Shown piece after piece: positions 1 to 5,542 of a stretch of DNA of 12,377 nt. This DNA comes from an uncultured Eubacteriales bacterium (GTDB taxonomy: Bacteria > Bacillota > Clostridia > Lachnospirales > Lachnospiraceae), in assembly GCA_900544525.1 (NCBI GenBank), contig UQVN01000077.1, forward strand, positions 1 through 12,377. Reading direction: 5' to 3'. Position 1 is the stretch's first letter. Each line of letters starts with the position of its first letter. A model generated the notes under the pieces. It ran no database searches, was not told the origin of the DNA, and saw only the letters and a list, made by a program, of their open reading frames with translations. Position numbers and translations under genes: made by a program.

Positions 1-305
1 AACAATTTTTGAATCATCATTGTGCGCATTTGATTCATCATTTTATATCGAAAAATATGCCACTGATTAATTTGAATAATCGATGTAGCAAAAGCTGCTA
101 TTCCTAAAACTATAATTTTACAAAATAAAGACATAATTTCAGCAAGATTGTTTTCTGTAACGATAACATCCACTAACGCTTGTATTTGATATGTAAAATA
201 AAGAGTTAAGCTAATGGAAATTATACATATTATGAGTAAGATACACTTATTCTTCCACTGATTTTTAAATAATTTTGTCAGTTGACTATATCTAGTACTT
301 CTCAT
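1..305 (-). CDS. ABC exporter-type transmembrane protein, N-terminal fragment
   Basis: This is the first 101 codons of a gene that runs off the left edge. The start is the ATG at 305-303; an ATG a few bases upstream reads into a stop after seven codons. A G-rich run (GGGGGA) lies about 10 nt before the chosen ATG and can serve as ribosome binding site. The protein begins MRSTRYSQLTKLFKNQWKNK. It then has a hydrophobic helix (about residues 21-43) and a second one (about 61-78). A basic segment rich in Met, Gln and Arg follows (RYKMMNQMRTMMIQKL). This order, a first helix, a loop with an LVDxI-like stretch, a second helix and a coupling segment, is typical of the membrane domain of type I ABC exporters (ABC_membrane family). 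No ATPase motifs can be seen because the C-terminus is missing, so substrate and fusion state are unknown. It is separated from the sugar importer by a terminator and is probably a different unit. Confidence 0.6.
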   Translation of the reverse strand, partial: MRSTRYSQLTKLFKNQWKNKCILLIICIISISLTLYFTYQIQALVDVIVTENNLAEIMSLFCKIIVLGIAAFATSIIQINQWHIFRYKMMNQMRTMMIQKL

Positions 306-426
306 TATAAACCATTCCCCCAATTCTTAGATTTTCATTTTATCTTAATCACAAAATCTTATCCCTTTACCTCTTATTTAATTCAGTGATCATATTTTCG
401 AAACCCATTACACAATATAATATAGT

Positions 427-461
427 GAAAAAGATGGAAGACTAAATCTCCCATCTTTTTC
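427..461 (-). terminator. Rho-independent terminator after the solute-binding protein gene
   Basis: An 11-bp perfect inverted repeat (GAAAAAGATGG at 427-437 and CCATCTTTTTC at 451-461) flanks a 13-nt loop. The loop itself holds a further AGA/TCT pairing. Read on the minus strand, the hairpin ends in a run of T that is part of the stem. It lies 33 nt past the stop codon of the binding-protein gene and so should end the importer transcript. The near-symmetric A and T runs could make it work in both directions, but no plus-strand gene ends here. Confidence 0.8.
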
Positions 462-493
462 ATCTTTTATCTTATTCTTTATCTCAAAGAAAC

Positions 494-2266
494 TTATTTA
501 TTTGCTTCATAGTCTTTTACAACTTGAACTCTTGCATCATTTTGATCTTTTGCACATTGCATATCGTATTCTAATACTTGGTCAAATCCTAAACCATTTG
601 CTGTATCCTGCATTGTTTTTAAATATTGATTAAATTCCGCTTCGTCTTTTGCGAATACCATCTTCCAAGAATTTTCTACAATAACGGCTTTGATCTGTCC
701 ACGAAGTGTTGTAATCTGAGAATCTTCTTCTGGAACAACATATCCACTACCTGGTGCTACTAAGATTTCTTTATTTTTCTCTAAGAAATCCATAGTCGTA
801 TCAGCGCCCATTTGTTCACGCCAATCTGTTACAACTGCACTTTTTTCTGATTCTATTACAGAATCCCATGTGGTATGATCATAAGCAAATCCTGTTTCTG
901 GATTAATATCTAACTGGTTCACCGCTTTATAGTTTAATGCAGAAACACCATCTTTCCATGTTCCTTCGCCCCATTCAGCTGGAACTGTTATTTCTTCACC
1001 ATATAATACTTGTTTACCAAAGTCTGTTAAGACTGGTTCACCATCTTTCATTTCCCATGTTAATCCTTCTGGTCCACATGTACTTGCTGTCTGAGCTGCA
1101 GATGCCATAATTCCTTCTGGAGAATATAACCAGTCAATAAAATCTGCAAGTCTTTGAGGATCTTCTGCTTTGGTACCGATCATAATACAATTATTTGCAT
1201 TACCATTTGTTTGACATCCATAAGAGAAGATTGTCTGATCTTTAATTTCTGCTGGCATATAGCCTTTTCCAGCTTCTTTATTCGCTGTTGTATTGTAAGC
1301 CCCTTGTCCTAACCACGCATACTGAGAATATAAAATCTGTCCATCTTGATATTTTGCAAATACTTGATCATAGTTTTGTGTTGTTGATTCTGGATCCACA
1401 AGTCCCTTTTGATTTGCTTCAAATAAGAATTTTAAAGAACGGATATATGGAGAATCATCTTCGATAAAACTCTTATAATCAGAACCATCTGCCTTTGCTA
1501 ATACGAATCCGATTTCATCATATCCATACATTGCTGGAAGCACTTTCGCATTTGTCATTAAGTTGCCATCCCAGTCTTTAAATAAAGAGAATCCATATGT
1601 TTGTTTTCCACTATCACTTGTTGGAACCGCTTCTTGCATTTTCTTTAATACAGGAAGTAAATCTTCCATCGTATTCATTTCTGGATATCCAGCTGCTTTA
1701 TAAGCATCCCATCTTAAATAAACACCAAAGTTTGGTTCTAATCCCTCAGATGGACTTGTTGGTGAACTGCTTGATACTTCGGATGGAATTGCATAGATTC
1801 CATCTTCTTTTACTAAAGCATTTGTTTTTTCAATAGCTCCATCATAGTTATGTACATTTTTTGCATCTTTTAACAAGTCAGTCATATCCATAACAAGCCC
1901 TGCTGTCACAAGATTTTGAAGACGTCCATTACCAGCACCTGTTAAAATTAAATCTCCTAACTCCCCTGCTGCTGAACGAGTTTGAAATAAAGTATCTCCC
2001 CCACCTGCTACGTTTGGTGCAATAATATTTAATTCCATATTGAATTTATCTTTTACAATCTTTGCGAACCACCCTGATTGAATCCCTTGATAGTTAGCCT
2101 GACTATCAAATACATCTACTGTAATAAATTTTTCATAATTGCCATCGGTTGAGCCTGCATTGCTTCCTGTTGTTGTGTTCCCATCAGATCCACAGCCTGC
2201 AAATAAACTGGCAACCATAGTTGCGCATATCAATGCGCTCACTACTTTTTTTGCTTTCACTTTCAT
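494..2266 (-). CDS. Extracellular solute-binding lipoprotein of a CUT1-type sugar ABC importer (LplA/YtcQ-like)
   Basis: A 590-residue binding protein that would capture an oligosaccharide outside the membrane and deliver it to the two permeases encoded upstream. Residues 1-24 form a lipoprotein signal peptide: basic MKVKAKK, a hydrophobic stretch, then the lipobox LFAGC with the lipidated Cys at 25. A Gly/Ser/Thr/Asn-rich linker follows (about 26-42). The mature part has the look of family 1 extracellular solute-binding proteins of the LplA/YtcQ branch: an early QSGWFAKIVKDKFNMELNII segment and a central DFIDWLYSPEGIMAS motif. At about 590 residues it is longer than the roughly 500-residue Bacillus LplA. 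The start is supported by GGAGG 7 nt upstream. It lies 210 nt after the second permease gene and has its own copy of the promoter-like element at 2294-2335, so it may be made in excess of the permeases. The ligand cannot be read from sequence; the neighbours suggest beta-gluco- or xylo-oligosaccharides. Confidence 0.9.
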   Translation of the reverse strand: MKVKAKKVVSALICATMVASLFAGCGSDGNTTTGSNAGSTDGNYEKFITVDVFDSQANYQGIQSGWFAKIVKDKFNMELNIIAPNVAGGGDTLFQTRSAAGELGDLILTGAGNGRLQNLVTAGLVMDMTDLLKDAKNVHNYDGAIEKTNALVKEDGIYAIPSEVSSSSPTSPSEGLEPNFGVYLRWDAYKAAGYPEMNTMEDLLPVLKKMQEAVPTSDSGKQTYGFSLFKDWDGNLMTNAKVLPAMYGYDEIGFVLAKADGSDYKSFIEDDSPYIRSLKFLFEANQKGLVDPESTTQNYDQVFAKYQDGQILYSQYAWLGQGAYNTTANKEAGKGYMPAEIKDQTIFSYGCQTNGNANNCIMIGTKAEDPQRLADFIDWLYSPEGIMASAAQTASTCGPEGLTWEMKDGEPVLTDFGKQVLYGEEITVPAEWGEGTWKDGVSALNYKAVNQLDINPETGFAYDHTTWDSVIESEKSAVVTDWREQMGADTTMDFLEKNKEILVAPGSGYVVPEEDSQITTLRGQIKAVIVENSWKMVFAKDEAEFNQYLKTMQDTANGLGFDQVLEYDMQCAKDQNDARVQVVKDYEANK

Positions 2267-2293
2267 ATGAATACCTCCATTTCTTATTTCCTA

Positions 2294-2335
2294 TATCCTA
2301 TCACTCTTTTTTCTTTGTGAATACCGAACAAATTC
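2294..2335 (-). promoter_or_regulatory. Promoter/operator element upstream of the solute-binding protein gene (copy 1)
   Basis: This 42-nt element matches 4487-4528 at 37 of 42 positions without gaps, although the flanking intergenic DNA is otherwise AT-rich and variable. On the minus strand it starts GAATTTGTTCGGTATT, followed by CACAAA. It contains a partial dyad, TTTGT-N9-ACAAA. A -35-like TTCACA (complement of 2316-2321) and an extended -10-like TGATAGGAT are separated by 15 nt, with the same geometry as in the other copy. It ends 27 nt before the start codon. The conservation is seen directly; the promoter and operator roles are inferred. Confidence 0.6.
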
Positions 2336-2476
2336 CATACTATTTACTATCATTTTTTATCTTTAAAATGACTTTTTTTAAAATCTCTAATTTTTTATGT
2401 AATTGTATCATTTCAAAGATTATTACACCTCTATTACTTTTACCTTCTTACCTATTATAGCCCCTTCAATCTCTTA

Positions 2477-3394
2477 TCAACCTTTCACAGAACCGATCAT
2501 AATACCCTTTACGAAAAATCTCTGGAATAATGGATAAATGAATAAAATTGGTAATACAACGATAACAGAAACTGTCATACGAATGGATGTTGGTGTCTGT
2601 TGTGTCGCAAGAGCTGCCATATTTAATGCACCGCCTGCACTATTTTTTACCATGGCTGCAAGAGAACTTGCTTGGTTAATATAAGTATAAAGTAAATACT
2701 GTAAGGAATACAGCTTCTGGTCTGTAATATAAATTAATGTATCTTGGAAAGAGTTCCATTGTCCAACTGCTGAGAAAATAGCAACGGTTGCAAGAATTGG
2801 TGTGGATGCTGGAAGAATAATCTTATAGAAAATTTTCATAATGCCTGCACCATCAATTTCTGCCGCCTCTTGTAATGCCTTTGGAATGGATTCAATATAA
2901 GTTTTTACAAGAATAATATTAAAAGGCTGTACAATCGTAGGAATTACATATACCCAAAATGTATTTGTTAAATGTAATGTTTTCATTGTAATGAATAACG
3001 GAATTAATCCAGCATTAAAATACATCGTAATAACAAAGAAACGATACCAAAACTTTCTTGCCCACATTTTTTCTTGTGTAAACATAAATCCTAAAAATGC
3101 AGATGCTAATACGGTTAATGCAGTACCAATAACGGTTCTTCCAACGGATACTAATGCTGCTGTTGAAAGACCACTCAGTTTCAATACTTGTTTATAGTTT
3201 TCTAAATGGATCGCTTTTGGTAAGAAGTTAATCATACCATTGGCACTTAAATCATTGGCACTTAATGTGTTAATTACTAAATAATAAAATGGATAAACAC
3301 AAATTAAAGTAAAAATTCCAAAGATCAGATAATTTATTATATTAAATGCTTTATCGGAAGCCGTTGTTTTTTGTTTTTTGACCGCCACTTTCAT
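2477..3394 (-). CDS. CUT1 sugar ABC transporter permease (LplC/YtcP-like)
   Basis: A 305-residue inner-membrane permease, one half of the importer channel. An in-frame ATG lies 13 codons upstream at 3433. The start at 3394 is preferred because AAAGGAG (complement of 3403-3409) sits exactly 8 nt before it, giving MKVAVKKQKTTASDKAF. About six membrane helices are visible. The cytoplasmic EAA loop that docks the ATPase reads EAAEIDGAG at residues 176-184 and continues into KIFYKIILPAS. The C-terminus FQRFFVKGIMIGSVKG is the usual ending of the LplC/YtcP branch. It lies 88 nt downstream of the first permease, in the same orientation and presumably in one transcript. A short dyad (GATCAT at 3415-3420 and ATGATC at 3432-3437) just ahead of its ribosome binding site might form a small hairpin in the mRNA. 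I see no terminator between this gene and the binding-protein gene, so read-through is plausible. Confidence 0.9.
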   Translation of the reverse strand: MKVAVKKQKTTASDKAFNIINYLIFGIFTLICVYPFYYLVINTLSANDLSANGMINFLPKAIHLENYKQVLKLSGLSTAALVSVGRTVIGTALTVLASAFLGFMFTQEKMWARKFWYRFFVITMYFNAGLIPLFITMKTLHLTNTFWVYVIPTIVQPFNIILVKTYIESIPKALQEAAEIDGAGIMKIFYKIILPASTPILATVAIFSAVGQWNSFQDTLIYITDQKLYSLQYLLYTYINQASSLAAMVKNSAGGALNMAALATQQTPTSIRMTVSVIVVLPILFIYPLFQRFFVKGIMIGSVKG

Positions 3395-3482
3395 TCTAAT
3401 TGCTCCTTTCCATCGATCATAAACTCCATTCATGATCCTGTTGCTCTAGCTAAATATCTTGACCTCGCTTATTGCTTTCTTT

Positions 3483-4424
3483 TTAAATAATAGATTCTCC
3501 ACGAGTTTTCTTAGACACGAAGTTTACAATAAATAATAATGTTACACTGACAAGACTCTTCAGCATACTAATGGCTGTTGCTAATGATAAACTAGTACCT
3601 GTCATACCGATATTGTATACATACAAATCTAATACTTGGATATGTTCTTTATTAAATGCATTCTGGAATACGAAGTATTGATCCATACCATTATTTAAGA
3701 AGTTTGCAATAGAAAGCATTAATAATACAAAGTATGTTGGTAATAAGGCTGGGAATGTAATATGTCTCATTAATTCAAATCGACTTGCTCCATCCACTTT
3801 TGCTGCTTCATATAAAGATTGATCAATTCCAGTAATGGAAGCTAAATACATAATAGCTCCCCATCCAAGACCTTTCCATGTGTTCCAAAGCAACATAGCA
3901 AGCCATGTATGAGAATCACTATCAAGGAATTTTAATGGTTCTGTAATAAGCCCTAAATTTTGTAATACGGTATTTACCATACCTGTATTAGAAAATAATG
4001 AGAATGCTACAGAATATACCATGACCCAGCTAATAAAGTTTGGTAATGTTGTCAATGTCTGTACCAAGTTTTTAAACCATTTACACTTAATTTCATTTAA
4101 GAAAATAGCAAAAAATAATGGAAGCATAGAGGTTGCAATTCCCAATAAACTCATTGCAAACGTGTTCTTCATTACTTGGATCATCTGTGCTACTTGGGTC
4201 TTATTGTTAAAGAGCATTTCAAACCATTGCAATCCAACAAATTCACATTTGCTTAATGGAAGTGGTGGTTTATAATCGAAGAACGCATAAATCCATCCAT
4301 GTAATGGGAAGTAAGAAAACAAAAAACATAATACAATAAATGGTAAAAGAAATAAGGTAAGTTTTTTGTTTGTCTTGCTTGGTTTTATTTTTTCTGGCTT
4401 TATTGCCTTTACTGCTTTTGACAT
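3483..4424 (-). CDS. lplB: CUT1 sugar ABC transporter permease (LplB-like)
   Basis: A 313-residue permease that should pair with the next gene's product to form the importer pore. The N-terminus is lysine-rich (residues 1-21) and is followed by a first membrane helix (about 22-39) ending in FSYFPLHGWIYAFFDYKP. This resembles the YxPMyGiviAFkdY start of LplB/YteP proteins. The EAA loop, EAAKVDGAS at residues 206-214 followed by RFELMRHITFPALLP, is intact. The late segment LSIANFLNNGMDQYFVFQNAFN and the ending FVSKKTRGESII are also typical. Length is normal for the family. AAGGGAG lies about 9 nt before the ATG. It is the first gene of the importer operon, with the promoter-like element at 4487-4528 upstream. 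No ATP-binding subunit gene is adjacent; in Firmicutes, CUT1 importers commonly share an MsmK/UgpC-type ATPase encoded elsewhere. Confidence 0.9.
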   Translation of the reverse strand: MSKAVKAIKPEKIKPSKTNKKLTLFLLPFIVLCFLFSYFPLHGWIYAFFDYKPPLPLSKCEFVGLQWFEMLFNNKTQVAQMIQVMKNTFAMSLLGIATSMLPLFFAIFLNEIKCKWFKNLVQTLTTLPNFISWVMVYSVAFSLFSNTGMVNTVLQNLGLITEPLKFLDSDSHTWLAMLLWNTWKGLGWGAIMYLASITGIDQSLYEAAKVDGASRFELMRHITFPALLPTYFVLLMLSIANFLNNGMDQYFVFQNAFNKEHIQVLDLYVYNIGMTGTSLSLATAISMLKSLVSVTLLFIVNFVSKKTRGESII

Positions 4425-4486
4425 TTTGACATCTCCCTTTCTTTGTTTTTCTCATTGTTTTTTTCGATTCTGTCAATCACTGTCCT

Positions 4487-4528
4487 TATCTTATCACTTA
4501 TTTTTATTTGTTAATACCGAACAAATTC
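4487..4528 (-). promoter_or_regulatory. Promoter/operator element upstream of the permease operon (copy 2)
   Basis: Second copy of the 42-nt element also found at 2294-2335 in the same orientation. On the minus strand it carries the dyad TTTGTT-N7-AACAAA (complement of 4507-4525), here with full 6-nt arms. A -35-like TTAACA (complement of 4509-4514) and an extended -10-like TGATAAGAT follow with a 15-nt spacer, and the element ends 62 nt before the start codon. The dyad overlaps the presumed -35, so a protein bound there could control polymerase. Sequence sharing is observed; function is inferred. Confidence 0.6.
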
Positions 4529-4536
4529 TACTCAAA

Positions 4537-4570
4537 TTACTGTATTTTTTTAAATTTTTACTGTATTTTT
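4537..4570 (-). promoter_or_regulatory. Tandem 13-nt direct repeats, candidate activator site
   Basis: TTACTGTATTTTT occurs at 4537-4549 and again, identically, at 4558-4570, so the starts are 21 nt apart (two helical turns). A looser copy begins near 4587. The repeats lie just upstream of the promoter-like element at 4487-4528 on the minus strand. Direct repeats about 21 nt apart next to a -35 are a common layout for AraC-type activators, which often control LplABC-type importers in Firmicutes. At the matching offset in copy 1 the sequence TTACT is kept (2344-2348). The DNA is AT-rich, so chance similarity must be considered. No regulator gene is in the window. Confidence 0.4.
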
Positions 4571-4659
4571 CTAGAACCTCTATTTTTTATTGTATTTTCA
4601 CTATTATTTTTACCGTAGACGAAATACTTTTCCTTCTATAAGATGGAACTATAAAACAA

Positions 4660-4711
4660 AGTGTCCATTGACACTCTTTGATACTTTAAGTTACTTCTAG
4701 CAATACATACT
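4660..4711. repeat. Palindromic intergenic repeat, degenerate copy
   Basis: This 52-nt segment aligns end to end with 9645-9697. The last 23 nt (4689-4711) match 22 of 23 positions with 9675-9697. Its left part forms a perfect 6-bp hairpin (AGTGTC at 4660-4665, GACACT at 4670-4675). The long-range pairing of its ends is weaker than in the other copy, 8 of 11 positions. It sits between divergent genes, where a terminator is not needed, which argues that it is a dispersed repeat and not merely a terminator. Confidence 0.5.
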
Positions 4712-4735
4712 TATTTAAAAGAAGAGGAAAACGGA

Positions 4736-4764
4736 TTGGCATAAAATCACCATAAAATTATTAT
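4736..4764 (+). promoter_or_regulatory. Sigma-A-like promoter for the yesL unit
   Basis: TTGGCA (4736-4741) and TATTAT (4759-4764) are separated by 17 nt. Each differs from the consensus hexamer at one position. The -10 ends 21 nt before the ATG of the YesL gene, so the leader would be very short, with AGGAGG at 4772-4777 inside it. Confidence 0.6.
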
Positions 4765-4785
4765 AAAAAACAGGAGGAATTTGTT

Positions 4786-5415
4786 ATGAAATTTAATATT
4801 GAAAGTCCATTTTTTCAATTTATGAACACGTTGGCTACTTTTATTGGCCTTAATGTATTATTCTTAATTCTTTGCTTACCAATCATTACAATTGGCCCTG
4901 CCTTAAAAGCTCTTTATACCGTAACAATGCAAGAAGCTAGAAAAGATCATAAAGCTATCTTTTCCACTTTTTTTAGAGCATTTAAAGAAAACTTTTTTGC
5001 TAGTGCTGGCACTTTTTTGCTCTATCTTGGACTGGCTCTTGTATTCCTCTTTAACGCCTTTTTTTGGGGCGGACAAGGCTCTATCATTGGAACGATCTTT
5101 TTGATTGTATTTATACTTGCTCTTATTGTGTTAGCACTTTCTTTTTTATATATTTTTCCGCTGATGGCTCGCTTTGATAATGGTCTAAGGCAGACTGTGA
5201 AAAACTCTATTTTCATCCCTTTGCTTCATTCTAAAGAAACACTTGGAATTGTAGCCATTCAAATAGCAACGTTAACACTATGTGTATTCGTTCCTCAAAT
5301 GAAAATTTTTATGATTTTATTAGGCTTTTCTTTTATCGCACTTTGTAATTCCTATCTTTTTATTCGTGTATTTTCTTGCTATGAAGAAGAGCAAACAGGA
5401 ATTCCTGCTATGTAA
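4786..5415 (+). CDS. yesL: YesL/DUF624 family membrane protein
   Basis: A 209-residue integral membrane protein of the YesL (DUF624) family, which is often encoded beside LplABC-type importers and glycoside hydrolases in Firmicutes and has no established biochemical activity. About five hydrophobic helices are visible, near residues 18-38, 72-93, 100-125, 152-172 and 174-194. The N-terminal pattern is typical of the family: FFQFMNTLATFIGLNVLFLI, a Pro/Gly-rich turn LPIITIGPALKALY, then the polar loop TMQEARKDHKAIFSTFFRAFKENF. Length is normal. AGGAGG lies 8 nt before the ATG and a strong promoter just upstream, so it probably starts its own unit divergent from the importer. GH94 follows after 127 nt. 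A helper role for the importer, or in sensing, is only inferred from neighbours. Confidence 0.85.
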   Translation: MKFNIESPFFQFMNTLATFIGLNVLFLILCLPIITIGPALKALYTVTMQEARKDHKAIFSTFFRAFKENFFASAGTFLLYLGLALVFLFNAFFWGGQGSIIGTIFLIVFILALIVLALSFLYIFPLMARFDNGLRQTVKNSIFIPLLHSKETLGIVAIQIATLTLCVFVPQMKIFMILLGFSFIALCNSYLFIRVFSCYEEEQTGIPAM

Positions 5416-5464
5416 CTATTATTTGTTGTATTTTGTACAGAACACTATCTATGAACGAAAGTAA

Positions 5465-5507
5465 CAAGTCGTGCATCACGCACACTTGATTCTGTGATTT
5501 TCATCAC
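5465..5507 (+). other. Hairpin-forming leader between yesL and the GH94 gene
   Basis: Three inverted repeats lie in this gap. CAAGT-C-GTGC pairs with GCACACTTG (5465-5488, one bulged C, 5-nt loop). GTGAT pairs with ATCAC (5494-5498 and 5503-5507, loop TTTC), followed by TTATTATTA. ACAGAA at 5437-5442 could pair with TTCTGT at 5490-5495. The last two share bases and cannot form together. They may weaken read-through, stabilise mRNA ends or mark an operator. None looks like a strong terminator. Confidence 0.35.
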
Positions 5508-5514
5508 TTATTAT
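5486..5514 (+). promoter_or_regulatory. Candidate promoter for the GH94 gene
   Basis: TTGATT (5486-5491) and TATTAT (5509-5514) are separated by 17 nt, matching 4 and 5 of 6 consensus positions. The GTGAT-TTTC-ATCAC dyad falls inside the spacer, a usual place for a repressor site. It lies 28 nt before the start codon. In AT-rich DNA such matches arise by chance, so this is tentative. Confidence 0.3.
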
Positions 5515-5542
5515 TACATCTATTACTACGGAGGTACTTACT

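Larger units (their letters stand above)
4425..4785. other. Divergent regulatory region between the importer operon and yesL
   Basis: This 361-nt gene-free stretch separates two divergent units. From left to right it holds the leader of the permease operon, the conserved 42-nt promoter/operator element (4487-4528) and two 13-nt direct repeats (4537-4549, 4558-4570) with a looser third one near 4587. It then holds a palindromic repeat copy (4660-4711), a good sigma-A-like promoter for yesL (4736-4764) and the AGGAGG ribosome binding site at 4772-4777. I see no convincing small gene in it. Confidence 0.7.

Noticed and set aside
2221..2460. Plus-strand open frame of 79 codons upstream of the binding-protein gene
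   Set aside because: It covers the conserved regulatory element and the signal-peptide codons of the real gene, and its composition is that of translated AT-rich intergenic DNA.
3395..3433. A longer N-terminus for the second permease, starting at the ATG at 3433
   Set aside because: The AAAGGAG ribosome binding site lies inside this stretch, 8 nt before the ATG at 3394, and the extra 13 residues do not resemble the family N-terminus.
4366..4641. Plus-strand open frame of 91 codons across the permease start and the divergent region
   Set aside because: Its Phe/Leu/Ser-rich translation reflects AT-rich DNA, and it overlaps the permease start and the conserved promoter element.
4660..4711. Ordinary terminator reading for the first palindromic repeat copy
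   Set aside because: It sits between divergent gene starts with no gene ending there, and it lacks a T run directly after the stem.
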